The notes below the pieces were generated by a model. It saw nothing but the letters and a program-made list of their open reading frames with translations, was not told the DNA's origin and did no database searches. A program made the translations under genes and the position numbers. A DNA stretch of 64,000 nt, taken from contig NZ_JPRM01000009.1 of NCBI RefSeq assembly GCF_000737695.1, positions 38,977 through 102,976 on the forward strand, written 5' to 3'. Every line of letters starts with the position of its first letter. The stretch's first letter is position 1. This stretch comes from Flavobacterium hydatis. GTDB taxonomy: Bacteria; Bacteroidota; Bacteroidia; Flavobacteriales; Flavobacteriaceae. Of this stretch, positions 1-8,383 are shown piece after piece.

Positions 1-366
1 AAAATTACGACCGAGTACAATTTAAAAAACAATATCAAGGTCGAAAATCATCGTGTTGAGCCACATCTTTTTATCAAAGTAGATAAAAAAATGATTAAGA
101 TAAATATTGATGAAATTTTATTTGTAGAAGGAATGAAAGAATACATCAAGGTTGTAACACTCGATAAAACCTACATTACACACAAGTCATTAACCGCTTT
201 GTCAGACGAGTTACCGGCCGATAGATTTATGCGTATTCACAAATCATACTTAATAGCAGTCAATAAAGTCAAATCTATTGAAGGAAATCGCATACAAATA
301 CAATCCTTTACTTTACCAATAGGTAGGAATTATAGCAAAGATGTAAAAAGCAAAATACTCGAATAA
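1..366 (+). CDS. LytTR-domain response regulator, 3' end only (partial)
   Basis: The reading frame is open from the first base of the window, so the gene starts outside it; 121 codons are visible before the stop. The last ~90 residues form a LytTR DNA-binding domain: the strand ending ILFVEGMKEYIKV, then the MRIHKSYLIAVNKV block, and the closing PIGRNYSKDV strand are all diagnostic. The receiver domain with its phosphoacceptor Asp should lie upstream. Members of this family bind direct repeats upstream of target genes and usually pair with a LytS-type kinase. The internal ATG at 91 is not a credible start because in-frame coding continues upstream of it. A second full LytTR regulator lies at 59283. 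Confidence 0.85.
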   Translation, partial: KITTEYNLKNNIKVENHRVEPHLFIKVDKKMIKINIDEILFVEGMKEYIKVVTLDKTYITHKSLTALSDELPADRFMRIHKSYLIAVNKVKSIEGNRIQIQSFTLPIGRNYSKDVKSKILE

Positions 367-474
367 CAACCTAACAATCATACATTTTACGACTTAAAAA
401 AATAACACTTTGTTGAATAATTCATGCCGTTGGTATAAATTTAACATTATTTGTTCTGTTTTATTTTTTTTTAA

Positions 475-502
475 ACGAGTTTACAAATATATTTACGCTC
501 GT
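475..502. promoter_or_regulatory. candidate operator (ACGAG...CTCGT inverted repeat)
   Basis: A short inverted repeat, ACGAG and CTCGT separated by 18 AT-rich bases, sits about 40 bases upstream of the MFS transporter start. The position suits an operator or upstream promoter element, but the arms are only five bases and no regulator gene for it is visible. Inference only. Confidence 0.2.
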
Positions 503-544
503 CAAAAAACAAATAAAAACAAATAAAATTAACCTAATCGCATT

Positions 545-2014
545 ATGAGTTCAGAAAATGTACAAACCAAATGGGGACAATTTATCTCATTGATAATAGT
601 CTTCTTCTTTTGGGGCTTTGTTGGATCCGCCAACGACATCCTAATTCCAGTATTCAAAAAAGTATTTACTTTATCTCAAGTACAATCACAACTAGTAGCT
701 TGGGCTTTTTATGCTGCGTACTTTGTCGGATCTATGATTTTCTTCCTAATATCTCTAAAAACGGATGTTCTTCAAAAATTTGGATATAAAAAAACACTTT
801 CTGCTGGTTTAATTCTTTCTGCTGTAGGTTCATTTTTATTTGTTCCCGCTGCAACTATGGAAAGCTTTCCTTTCTTCTTAACAGCATTATTTACTGTAGG
901 TTTAGGATTTTCAATTCAACAAATTGTAGCTAACCCATTGGCAATTAAAATGGGAAGCCCACAAACTGGAGCTCACCGTTTAACTTTAGCTGGAGGAATC
1001 AACTCTTTCGGAACAACAATTGGAGCTATTTTACTAGGAATCGCTTTATTTGGAATGGGAGATAACAAAAACACTTCACTTTCATTAGAGGACATCAAAT
1101 TGCCTTTCATAATTTTAGGAATTGCTTTTATTGTAGTAGCTATTTTCATGAATTTTTCTAAAATTGAAGATCCTGCAAAAGAAGACGAAGAAGAAGTTAA
1201 AGTAGCACACGAAAAATTCAACATTTCAGACTATCCACAATTATACTTAGGGATGTTAGGGATCTTTATCTATGTTGGAACAGAGGTTACAATTATTAGT
1301 AATTTACCAGCTTTACTTCATACTGCCGAATTTGGAAACATTCTAGAAGATGCAATCGCTCCATTTATAGCTCTTTATTGGGGAAGTTTAATGATCGGAC
1401 GCTGGAATGGTGGTGTAAACGTTTTTAACACCTCAAACCTAGTAAATACAGCCTTAAAATTCATTGTTCCAGCCGTAGCGTTTGGAGTAATTATCGGAGC
1501 TAACATTTTTGCTGCGCATGATGTATCTTCATTCTACATTTACCCAATCTGGATTTTAGCATTCATTGCAGTAAGTTTTGTAGGAGGTAAAAATGCTGGA
1601 AAAACATTAATGCTTTTCGGAATATCAGGTTTAATAATGATGTTAGCCGGATTAGTTTGTCCAGACCCATCAATTGCTAAATTCTTCTTTATCTCTGGAG
1701 GTTTATTCTTATCAATTATGTGGCCGTCTATATTCGATTTAGCTATCGCTGGTTTAGGCAAAAACACAGGAAAAGCATCTTCATTCTTAATCATGATGAT
1801 TCTTGGAGGAGGAATTATTCCTTTAGTTCAAGGAAGTATCTGCGATATTGACCTTACTAGTCCAGAAGGATTTTTTGGAATAACATGGACACACTTTTCA
1901 TATATCGTTCCACTACTTGGTTTCGCATATTTAGGATTCTACGGCTACTATTGCCCTAAAATATTAAAAAGACAAGGAATTAGTCATATCCAAAGCGAAG
2001 GCGGAGGTCACTAA
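545..2014 (+). CDS. FucP-type sugar MFS transporter
   Basis: A 489-residue integral membrane protein with about twelve hydrophobic segments. The N-terminal stretch with FFFWGFVGSANDILIPVFK and the segment YFVGSM resemble the FucP/GluP (glucose/galactose, fucose) branch of the major facilitator superfamily, where FFxWG near the N terminus and an N-terminal Asn/Asp in helix 1 bind proton and sugar. A charged cytoplasmic loop (EDPAKEDEEEVK, near residues 208-219) separates the two six-helix halves. Known role of the family: proton-coupled monosaccharide import across the inner membrane. The exact sugar cannot be read from the sequence. It stands alone and is followed by a strong hairpin terminator. 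Confidence 0.85.
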   Translation: MSSENVQTKWGQFISLIIVFFFWGFVGSANDILIPVFKKVFTLSQVQSQLVAWAFYAAYFVGSMIFFLISLKTDVLQKFGYKKTLSAGLILSAVGSFLFVPAATMESFPFFLTALFTVGLGFSIQQIVANPLAIKMGSPQTGAHRLTLAGGINSFGTTIGAILLGIALFGMGDNKNTSLSLEDIKLPFIILGIAFIVVAIFMNFSKIEDPAKEDEEEVKVAHEKFNISDYPQLYLGMLGIFIYVGTEVTIISNLPALLHTAEFGNILEDAIAPFIALYWGSLMIGRWNGGVNVFNTSNLVNTALKFIVPAVAFGVIIGANIFAAHDVSSFYIYPIWILAFIAVSFVGGKNAGKTLMLFGISGLIMMLAGLVCPDPSIAKFFFISGGLFLSIMWPSIFDLAIAGLGKNTGKASSFLIMMILGGGIIPLVQGSICDIDLTSPEGFFGITWTHFSYIVPLLGFAYLGFYGYYCPKILKRQGISHIQSEGGGH

Positions 2015-2030
2015 TAACTAAACCGAATAG

Positions 2031-2063
2031 AAAAAGTCCCATCTCACGATGGGACTTTTTTAT
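2031..2063 (+). terminator. intrinsic terminator after the MFS transporter
   Basis: Arms AAAAAGTCCCATC and GATGGGACTTTTT pair perfectly around a TCAC loop, followed by a T-rich stretch. It lies 17 bases after the transporter stop codon and its A-run/T-run symmetry would let it act on either strand. Confidence 0.85.
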
Positions 2064-2108
2064 TTATATTTTACAACTTCCTAAATAACAATTAAGGATT
2101 AGGTAAAA

Positions 2109-2147
2109 AAAGTTCCCAAAACTTAATGATTAAGCTTTGGGAACTTT
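2109..2147 (-). terminator. long 19-bp hairpin, probable terminator for the 2212-2706 gene
   Basis: Two 19-base arms (2109-2127 and 2129-2147) pair with a single mismatch and almost no loop. On the minus strand the stem is followed by seven T residues, as in an intrinsic terminator. The adjoining text repeats AACTTTGCG-like units, which also occur in the inverted-repeat element near 4640. Confidence 0.6.
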
Positions 2148-2211
2148 GCGTTTTCTAATTTTGCGAACTTTGCGGTTAACTTACACACCACCAGTTCAAA
2201 AGAAACAACAA

Positions 2212-2706
2212 CTATTTAGCACTAAGAATATTCTCTAAATTCTTTTTAAAAATCACCCTATTCTTTTCAGGAATAGTATATACAACATCTTTATTAGCAT
2301 GTACTATAATTTGCTTGATGTCTAAATTCAAAAGCTTTTTAGGATCTTTCATTTTCAGCGTACAAGCCCCGTCAAAATAACCATCCTCTTCAATAATTTT
2401 CTCCGTTTTAAGAATAGTTCCATCCGCGAGTACTGCCGATATTGTCATTACACTATTAAGAGTCGTAGTATAAAAACCATCCATTACCAACATAATACGG
2501 TAACTATTTTTCATCTCCTCCCCTTTAAACTCATGCCGTACAATCGTATAGCGCAATCCCTTATCAAGAACCTGAAAACTCTTAGAACAATCCAGCTCAA
2601 ATGTTGCCACATCGCCCGCATCATTAAGTCCTTTTATAATTTTTGCCTGCGCATTAACCGACAATCCAATTATTGTAAACACAAACACAACCAGTAGCTT
2701 TTTCAT
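2212..2706 (-). CDS. small secreted protein of unknown function
   Basis: The 164-residue product begins with a clear Sec signal peptide (MKKLLVVFVFTIIGLSVNAQA, cleavage probably after the NAQA stretch). The mature part, about 143 residues, alternates short strands and polar turns and has one Cys pair candidate (Cys in ELDCSK and in GACTLK). No catalytic motif is recognised. It is transcribed alone, ends at the 2109-2147 hairpin, and is separated from the fsa gene by another terminator. The family was not recognised. Confidence 0.7.
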   Translation of the reverse strand: MKKLLVVFVFTIIGLSVNAQAKIIKGLNDAGDVATFELDCSKSFQVLDKGLRYTIVRHEFKGEEMKNSYRIMLVMDGFYTTTLNSVMTISAVLADGTILKTEKIIEEDGYFDGACTLKMKDPKKLLNLDIKQIIVHANKDVVYTIPEKNRVIFKKNLENILSAK

Positions 2707-2746
2707 ATGTAGATAATTAATTATGAGACATATAAAAATATAAAAA

Positions 2747-2779
2747 AAATCGCCATGTTTATGACAAACATGGCGATTT
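2747..2779 (-). terminator. intrinsic terminator after the transaldolase gene
   Basis: Perfect 14-base arms AAATCGCCATGTTT and AAACATGGCGATTT enclose a five-base loop; on the minus strand the stem is followed by eight T residues. It lies 21 bases past the stop of the minus-strand gene at 2800. Confidence 0.85.
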
Positions 2780-2799
2780 AAAATTAATTTTAAGGATAA

Positions 2800-3456
2800 T
2801 TATTTATTTCCTTTTTCAAAATCAGCAACAAACTGTGCCAATCCGATATCTGTTAATGGGTGTTTTAATAAACCATAAATTGCAGAAAGAGGTCCAGTCA
2901 TAACATCAGCACCAATTTTTGCACAATTTACAATATGCATAGTATGACGTACAGAAGCAGCTAAGATTTCAGTTTCATAACCATAGTTATCATAAATCAA
3001 TCTAATCTCTTCGATAAGCGCTAAACCATCTGTAGAAACATCATCCAAACGACCAATGAATGGAGAAACATAAGTAGCTCCAGCCTTAGCAGCCAATAAA
3101 GCTTGTCCCGCAGAGAATACTAAAGTTACGTTTGTTTTAATTCCTTTATCCGAGAAATATTTCGCAGCCATAACACCTTCTTTTGTCATTGGCAATTTAA
3201 CCACAATTTGCTCGTGTAATTCCGCCAATTCTTCACCTTCTTTAATCATTCCGTCGTAATCCAAAGCATTAACTTCGGCACTAACATCACCTTCAACAAG
3301 ATTACAAATATCAACGTAATGTTTCAAAATGTTGTTTTTTCCAGTAATTCCTTCTTTAGCCATCAATGATGGGTTAGTAGTAACTCCGTCTAAAACACCT
3401 AAAGCTTGTGCTTCTTTAATTTGAGCTAAATTAGCTGTGTCAATAAAAAATTTCAT
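2800..3456 (-). CDS. fsa: transaldolase / fructose-6-phosphate aldolase family (TalC-MipB type)
   Basis: The chosen ATG at 3456 gives 218 residues starting [16 protein letters not shown], the usual length and N terminus of the small TalC/FSA family; the longer open frame back to 3516 adds 20 residues with no family match. Visible landmarks are [10 protein letters not shown] (phosphate/sugar site), VVKLPMT with the Schiff-base Lys, and [18 protein letters not shown]. Known activity: transfer or cleavage of a dihydroxyacetone unit through a Lys Schiff base in the non-oxidative pentose phosphate pathway. The NVTLVFS motif is typical of true transaldolases in this group rather than E. coli FSA, so transaldolase is the likelier reaction. 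A 140-base leader separates it from the SDR gene upstream. Confidence 0.85.
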   Translation of the reverse strand: MKFFIDTANLAQIKEAQALGVLDGVTTNPSLMAKEGITGKNNILKHYVDICNLVEGDVSAEVNALDYDGMIKEGEELAELHEQIVVKLPMTKEGVMAAKYFSDKGIKTNVTLVFSAGQALLAAKAGATYVSPFIGRLDDVSTDGLALIEEIRLIYDNYGYETEILAASVRHTMHIVNCAKIGADVMTGPLSAIYGLLKHPLTDIGLAQFVADFEKGNK

Positions 3457-3600
3457 ATGTATTATATTTAATTGTGTTCCTAAATAGGGCGTGACCACAA
3501 GGGTCGGGTTTTTCATTACAATCTTTTATTTTTCCTAAAGAAAAAAAATAAAAGGATTTCCATTTCACCCCCTCACGCAAAATGAAAAATCGCTGCAAAA

Positions 3601-4404
3601 TTACAACTTATAATGATTCATTAACATCTTTTCATAAACTTTATCAGGAAGAATACGTTTCAAAACAATTGAAAATTTCTGCATAAAAGCGCCAACTTTA
3701 TAATGCCCTTTAGGATGCTTAGTCAGCATGATTTTATAAATAGCCTCAGCCATTTCATTAGGGTTTCCACCCGCATCTACATGCTCGTTCATAGTTTCAA
3801 GCGTACGTCCGTACACCGCTTCATAAGCCGAACCTTTTATTACAGGAGCATGATAACGTCCTGCAGCAATATTAGTAGCAAAATCACCAGGAGCAACATT
3901 CGTAATATTAATTCCAAAAGACTTCACCTCCATACGCAAAGCTTCCGTAATTAACTCCAAAGCTCCTTTCGAAGCCGAATATACACTACGATAAGGCAAT
4001 CCCATATAACCAGCAATAGAAGTAATATTAATAATCAAACCCGATTTCTGCTCACGCATTTGTGGCAAAACAGCTTTCATTACCTCAATTGGACCAAAAA
4101 AATTAGTTTCAAAATTATTCTTGATTTCCTCAGTCGGAATTTCTTCCAAAGGACCAGTAATCCCCACACCAGCGTTATTAATAACAACGTCTAAACGACC
4201 GCTAGTTTTTATAATTTTTGCAACAGCAGATTTAATCGACTCTACATTACGAACATCTAAAGCGATTAAAGGAAATACAGAATTTAAAACATTCTCAGGA
4301 GTTCTGCTAGTTCCATACACCACAAATCCTTTGTTATGCAAAAATTCTCCAATAGATTTCCCAATCCCAGAAGATCCTCCGGTAATTAAAATGACTTTGC
4401 TCAT
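3601..4404 (-). CDS. short-chain dehydrogenase/reductase
   Basis: A 267-residue classical SDR. The N terminus contains the dinucleotide-binding TGGSSGIG motif (residues ~8-15), then DVRN, NNAGVG near residue 90, and the catalytic Ser and YSASKGALE (Tyr and Lys four apart) near residue 155. Known chemistry is NAD(P)-dependent oxidation or reduction of a hydroxyl/carbonyl. The substrate cannot be read. The TSRTPEN segment after strand 2 lacks an acidic residue at the end of the strand and has an Arg, which favours NADP(H) (inference). It precedes fsa on the same strand, but the 144-base gap makes a shared transcript uncertain. Confidence 0.85.
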   Translation of the reverse strand: MSKVILITGGSSGIGKSIGEFLHNKGFVVYGTSRTPENVLNSVFPLIALDVRNVESIKSAVAKIIKTSGRLDVVINNAGVGITGPLEEIPTEEIKNNFETNFFGPIEVMKAVLPQMREQKSGLIINITSIAGYMGLPYRSVYSASKGALELITEALRMEVKSFGINITNVAPGDFATNIAAGRYHAPVIKGSAYEAVYGRTLETMNEHVDAGGNPNEMAEAIYKIMLTKHPKGHYKVGAFMQKFSIVLKRILPDKVYEKMLMNHYKL

Positions 4405-4520
4405 TAATTTTTAGTTTAAGATTTAAAGTTAAAAGTTTCCGACATCTTGTAAAAACTACAAATGGATCAACGCTAAATGTTGTGGAGAAACATAAAAAAA
4501 TATACTCATTAATTATTTTT

Positions 4521-4660
4521 CACCGCAGAGAACGTAAAGATTTTACGCAGAATTTACTAAGATTTAAGTTGTGTTTACACAATTTAAGCACACAAAGCTT
4601 TGTGAACTTTATGTTTTTACTAAACTTAACATATTTAAAAACTTTGCGTTCTCCGTGGTA
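4521..4660. repeat. 140-bp intergenic inverted-repeat element
   Basis: The left end CACCGCAGAGAACGTAAAG (4521-4539) is an imperfect inverted match of the right end CTTTGCGTTCTCCGTGGTA (4642-4660). The interior also contains short mirrored segments around a central AAAGCTTT (4595-4602). The open frames crossing it on both strands are low-complexity by-products. It lies between the SDR gene and the SRP RNA gene. The layout suggests a miniature dispersed repeat or a large RNA hairpin; no transposase is present. Confidence 0.6.
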
Positions 4661-4785
4661 TTTTTTTTCTCTCCACAGGTTTTTGTATTGATCCCTACAA
4701 ATACCCAAACCCAACTCATTATGAAAGGTCCAAAAATAAAAAAATCCTCCCGAAGGAAGACTACTTTTAAATTAATTCTAAAAAA

Positions 4786-4803
4786 AAATCCCGATACATC
4801 GGG
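4786..4803 (-). terminator. ffs: intrinsic terminator of the SRP RNA gene
   Basis: The hairpin TCCCGAT-AC/GT-ATCGGGA lies 14 bases after the 3' end of the SRP RNA on the minus strand, and is followed there by nine T residues. Confidence 0.8.
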
Positions 4804-4816
4804 AAAATTAAAAAAA

Positions 4817-4909
4817 GGCAAGCGACCTACATCGCATCGCTCAACCACTTACCCTTGCTATGTTCCCATCCTGGGGGAGTCTGCAGGAGCAGATCGTGTA
4901 GGACTTGCC
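4817..4909 (-). ncRNA. ffs: signal recognition particle RNA (small bacterial type, 4.5S-like)
   Basis: Read on the minus strand, the ends GGCAAG and CTTGCC pair, closing a single long hairpin of about 93 bases. Its tip reads CCCC-AGG-AUG-GGAA-CAU-AGCA-AGGG: a GGAA tetraloop on a three-pair stem, then the internal loop with AGG on one side and AGCA on the other. This is the conserved domain IV that binds the Ffh M domain in all bacterial SRP RNAs. The gene has its own promoter (4914-4943) and terminator (4786-4803). Known role: with Ffh and FtsY it targets nascent membrane and secreted proteins to SecYEG. No Alu domain is present, as expected for Gram-negative bacteria. Protein frames across it on the plus strand are spurious. 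Confidence 0.88.
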
Positions 4910-4913
4910 GATG

Positions 4914-4943
4914 CAAATATACAATCTTTTTATATTTTTGCAA
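4914..4943 (-). promoter_or_regulatory. Bacteroidota-type promoter of the SRP RNA gene
   Basis: On the minus strand TTG (4943-4941), 19 bases, then TATATTTG (4921-4914) match the TTG-N17-23-TAnnTTTG consensus for the primary sigma factor of this phylum. The -7 element ends four to five bases before the first paired base of the SRP RNA, which fixes both the promoter and the RNA 5' end. Confidence 0.8.
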
Positions 4944-4998
4944 GAGCTTTGTGCCTATAAAAATAACATTGTATATTGGCTACTTCAAATTTTAGACT

Positions 4999-6054
4999 AT
5001 GAAAAAACATAACTTACTAACTTTCATTTTATTAGGAATAACACTAATTGGTTGTAAAGACACAAAAAAAGATGAAAATTCTATATTTTCTTTTGATGAT
5101 TCTAATTTTCCTGCCCATTTTTTAACAAATCAGTCCGTTTCTTTGGGTATTTCAAACCCAAATTCGAAGCAAATCGACAGCATTGTCTACTTTGTAAACG
5201 ACAAAAAAGTTGGTGCAGTAAAAGGTTTAAATAAATTAAACTTTGAATTAAAAGATCAAAAACTAGGTTACCAAAAACTAAAAGCATTAGTTTATTACGA
5301 TGGAGAAAATGCTGAAGCAACTTCTAGAATCGAATTAGTTTCGGATGTACAACCTAAATTATTAAAATATAAAATCGTTAATACATATCCTCACGATGCA
5401 AAAGCATTTACTGAAGGTTTAGAATTCTTTAGAGATACCCTTTACGAAAGCACAGGACAAAAAGGAGATTCGTACTTTAGAAAATACGATTATAAAACAG
5501 GTAAAGTATATAAAGAGATTACACTAGATAGTAAATACTTCGGAGAAGGAATCACAATTATCAACAACAAACTATACCAATTATCTTGGCAAGAAAGAAC
5601 AGGTTTTATATATGACATCAATACATTAAAACTTGAAAAAACTTTCACTTACGACAAAGAAATTGAAGGCTGGGGAATGACAAATGACGGAAAATACATT
5701 TATCAAGGTGACGGAACTGAAAAGATTTGGAAAATGGATCCTGAAACTCAAAAAATGATTGATTACATCAATGTATATTCAGGAAGTTCAAAAATTAAAG
5801 CTATAAACGAATTAGAATTAATCAATGGTAAATTCTATGTAAATGTGTTCCAAAAAGATGCAATTGCAGTAGTAAACCAAACAACTGGTGCTGTCGAAGG
5901 AATCCTTGATATGTCTGGATTACGCAAGCAACTAGCTCCTAGTATAACAATCGATGACGTTTTAAACGGAATTGCTTACAACCCAAAAACAAAAACAATC
6001 TTTGTAACAGGAAAAAACTGGGACAAAATGTTTGAAATCACAGTTTCTGAATAA
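4999..6054 (+). CDS. glutamine cyclotransferase family lipoprotein
   Basis: The 351-residue product starts with a lipoprotein signal peptide, lipobox LIGC with Cys at about residue 19, so it should sit in the envelope. After an N-terminal ~110-residue beta-rich segment, the region from about residue 125 (YPHDAKAFTEGLEF) through FGEGITII, LYQLSWQERTGFIYD, EGWGMTNDGKYIYQGDG and LNGIAYNPKT matches the five-bladed propeller of plant/bacterial-type glutaminyl-peptide cyclotransferases. Known reaction: cyclisation of N-terminal Gln to pyroglutamate. hutI follows after 15 bases, so the two are likely co-transcribed; both handle Glu/Gln-related products, but a functional link is inference. Confidence 0.82.
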   Translation: MKKHNLLTFILLGITLIGCKDTKKDENSIFSFDDSNFPAHFLTNQSVSLGISNPNSKQIDSIVYFVNDKKVGAVKGLNKLNFELKDQKLGYQKLKALVYYDGENAEATSRIELVSDVQPKLLKYKIVNTYPHDAKAFTEGLEFFRDTLYESTGQKGDSYFRKYDYKTGKVYKEITLDSKYFGEGITIINNKLYQLSWQERTGFIYDINTLKLEKTFTYDKEIEGWGMTNDGKYIYQGDGTEKIWKMDPETQKMIDYINVYSGSSKIKAINELELINGKFYVNVFQKDAIAVVNQTTGAVEGILDMSGLRKQLAPSITIDDVLNGIAYNPKTKTIFVTGKNWDKMFEITVSE

Positions 6055-6069
6055 TACACAAAATAGATA

Positions 6070-7308
6070 ATGACAACCTTAATCATCAATATAAAAGAGC
6101 TTATACAAGTTCGGGAAACTCCAATTTCTAAAGTTTCTGGAGCCGAAATGGCAATACTTCCAACCATAAAAAATGCCTATTTAGTTATAAAAGACAATCT
6201 AATAGCAGGATTTGGCGCAATGGAAAACATTCCAGAAATAAAAGCCGATTCGACTATTGATGCAACAGGAAAAATGATTCTTCCTTCATGGTGCGACAGC
6301 CATACACACATTGTATATGCTGGCAACAGAGAACAAGAATTTGTAGATAGAATTAACGGACTCTCTTACGAGGAAATCGCTAATCGTGGTGGCGGAATTC
6401 TAAATTCTGCAAAAAAACTTAACGAAACCTCCGAAGATGAAATATACAACCAGTCTAAAGCCAGACTTGAAGAAGTGATACGCTTAGGAACTGGAGCTGT
6501 CGAGATAAAATCAGGCTACGGACTTACTGTAGATGGTGAGCTAAAAATGCTAAAAGTTATAAAAAAGCTTGCCGAAAACTATCCAGTAACTATAAAAGCA
6601 ACTTTTCTTGGTGCACATGCATTCCCTTTAGAATTTAAAGAGAATAAAAAAGGATATATCGATGAAATCATCCAAAAAATGCTTCCTGAAATTGCCAAAA
6701 ACAAACTAGCCGATTACGTAGATGTATTTTGCGAAACAGGTTATTTCTCTGTCGAGGAAACAGAACAAATTATGGAAGCAGGTATCCAAAACGGATTAAC
6801 CCCTAAAATCCATGTCAACCAGTTTAATTCTATAGGCGGTATACAAGCGAGCGTTAAATATAAAGCCCTTTCTGTGGATCATCTCGAAATAATGAACCCA
6901 GAAGACATTGAGGCCTTAAAAAACACCGAAACGATGCCTGTAGCCTTACCATCATGTTCTTACTTCCTAAGTATCCCATATACACCAGCAAGAGAAATGA
7001 TAAAAGCAGGATTACCATTGGCATTAGCCACAGATTACAACCCTGGCTCTACTCCATCAGGAAATATGAATTTTGTTGTTGCAACAGCTTGTATAAAGAT
7101 GAAAATGACTCCCGAAGAAGCAATTAACGCAGCTACAATAAATGGTGCTTACGCAATGGGAATTTCAGATTCACACGGAAGTATTACCGTAGGCAAAAAG
7201 GCTAATTTCATCCTAACAAAACCTATTACTTCTTACAATCAATTACCTTATGCTTTTGGTACTAATTTAATAGAAAGTGTTTTTGTAGAAGGAACAATCT
7301 TTGAATAA
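6070..7308 (+). CDS. hutI: imidazolonepropionase
   Basis: A 412-residue amidohydrolase of the usual length for HutI. The metal-binding HTH lies at residues 78-80 in CDSHTHIVYAGNRE; the family signatures GGGILNSAKKLNE, AVEIKSGYGL, ATFLGAHAFP, IHVNQFNSIGG and ALATDYNPGSTPS follow in order. It hydrolyses imidazolone-5-propionate to formiminoglutamate, step three of histidine degradation, in the cytoplasm. It follows the glutamine cyclotransferase gene by 15 bases. hutG, the next enzyme, lies 1.1 kb downstream on the same strand but is separated by a convergent terminator and one opposite-strand gene. hutH and hutU are not in the window. Confidence 0.95.
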   Translation: MTTLIINIKELIQVRETPISKVSGAEMAILPTIKNAYLVIKDNLIAGFGAMENIPEIKADSTIDATGKMILPSWCDSHTHIVYAGNREQEFVDRINGLSYEEIANRGGGILNSAKKLNETSEDEIYNQSKARLEEVIRLGTGAVEIKSGYGLTVDGELKMLKVIKKLAENYPVTIKATFLGAHAFPLEFKENKKGYIDEIIQKMLPEIAKNKLADYVDVFCETGYFSVEETEQIMEAGIQNGLTPKIHVNQFNSIGGIQASVKYKALSVDHLEIMNPEDIEALKNTETMPVALPSCSYFLSIPYTPAREMIKAGLPLALATDYNPGSTPSGNMNFVVATACIKMKMTPEEAINAATINGAYAMGISDSHGSITVGKKANFILTKPITSYNQLPYAFGTNLIESVFVEGTIFE

Positions 7309-7356
7309 TCAAAGTTGTTTGATTGATAAAAATAAAGCTATATAAACCAATAAAAA

Positions 7357-7390
7357 AAAGGGCAGTAAAACTAAGTTTTACTGCCCTTTT
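7357..7390. terminator. bidirectional terminator between hutI and the coiled-coil gene
   Basis: Arms AAAGGGCAGTAAAACT and AGTTTTACTGCCCTTT pair perfectly across a one-base loop, with A/T runs on both flanks. It lies between two convergent genes and can serve both. Confidence 0.85.
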
Positions 7391-7408
7391 AATATATCAA
7401 GTATTTTT

Positions 7409-8287
7409 TTATCTTAAAGTAAAGCTTGTTTTAGAAACCAACTCGTCATTATCAAAAACATTGATAAAGTAAGTTCCTTTTTCGAAGTTTTTACCTGGTA
7501 AATCTTCAGAAACATTAACTGTTTTGTTTTCATACTGAACTTTAGTAAGGAAGCTATAAGTTAAGCTTTTATCACCAAAAGATTCTGTTTTCTTATCACC
7601 TAAAACATTGTTTTTACTATCGATAACTTGTACATAATACGTTTTATCTCCAGATTTAGCAATTTGATTTTCAGCGATTGTAAAACTAATTTTTAACACG
7701 TCAGCTCTACTAGCTTTATCAGTTTCAATTTGTTTTCCTGAGCTTCTTAATTTGTAAGCTGCAGTTTTTGTATTAAGAATAGATAATTTCGATCCTTTTT
7801 CAACAGTTTTAGCCAATTCTTCGTTTTGACCTACTAATACTTCATTGAATTTTTTAGACTCTCCTAAAACAACAATTGTACTATCACGTTGTACTGTTAA
7901 CACTCCATTTTGTTTTTTCAACTCATCGTTTTCTGCAACTAAAACTTTCATTTTACCTTGCATAGCCTGAACTTGAGATCTGAATTTAGATACATCTCCT
8001 TTAGATTTATTCAAATCATCCATTAAAGTAACTACTTTGTCTCTTTCCTGAATTAACTCATCAGACATAGATGTATTTTCAGCAATTGCAGCATCATAAG
8101 TTGCTTTTAATTCCTGTAAATCTTTCATTACAGACTCTTTTTCTGTTAATGTAGTAGTAAGTTCAGTTTTTACAGCATCAGTATCAGATGTCATTTTAAA
8201 TATATATACTAAACTACCTACTAATAAAATTGCTAAAACAGCTATTACAGCTTTTAGACTTGAGTTGTTGTTCTTTTGATTTTCCAT
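7409..8287 (-). CDS. membrane-anchored coiled-coil protein, unknown function
   Basis: The 292-residue product has a short cytoplasmic N terminus, one transmembrane helix at about residues 12-31 (AVIAVLAILLVGSLVYIF), then a long charged heptad-rich coiled coil to about residue 165. The C-terminal ~110 residues are beta-rich (KISFTIAENQ, YYVQVIDSK, GTYFINVFDN), ending in an SFTLR strand. Topology is therefore most likely a periplasmic coiled coil with a terminal beta domain. No ATPase motif is present, so a ParA-type partition label would not be supported. It sits between hutI and hutG on the opposite strand. Confidence 0.75.
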   Translation of the reverse strand: MENQKNNNSSLKAVIAVLAILLVGSLVYIFKMTSDTDAVKTELTTTLTEKESVMKDLQELKATYDAAIAENTSMSDELIQERDKVVTLMDDLNKSKGDVSKFRSQVQAMQGKMKVLVAENDELKKQNGVLTVQRDSTIVVLGESKKFNEVLVGQNEELAKTVEKGSKLSILNTKTAAYKLRSSGKQIETDKASRADVLKISFTIAENQIAKSGDKTYYVQVIDSKNNVLGDKKTESFGDKSLTYSFLTKVQYENKTVNVSEDLPGKNFEKGTYFINVFDNDELVSKTSFTLR

Positions 8288-8348
8288 ATTTAAATAATTT
8301 TTGTAAACAAATTTAATAATTAATATAAGCTAATAACGTAAGTTGCTA

Positions 8349-8356
8349 CAAATATA
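8349..8356 (-). promoter_or_regulatory. candidate -7 element for the coiled-coil gene
   Basis: TATATTTG on the minus strand matches TAnnTTTG exactly, about 62 bases upstream of the ATG at 8287. No clear TTG at -33 was found. Confidence 0.4.
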
Positions 8357-8383
8357 TTATTTTTGGAAAATATATTTTTTTTT

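Noticed and set aside
3457..3516. Upstream ATG extending the transaldolase gene by 20 residues
   Set aside because: The MKFFIDTAN start at 3456 is the family N terminus; the extra stretch is part of a leader.
4571..4960. Plus-strand 129-residue reading frame
   Set aside because: Crosses the inverted-repeat element and the SRP RNA gene; low complexity and no family features.
8363..8383. TTG start extending hutG by seven residues
   Set aside because: Added residues are not family-like and overlap the AT-rich region just before a normal ATG at 8384.
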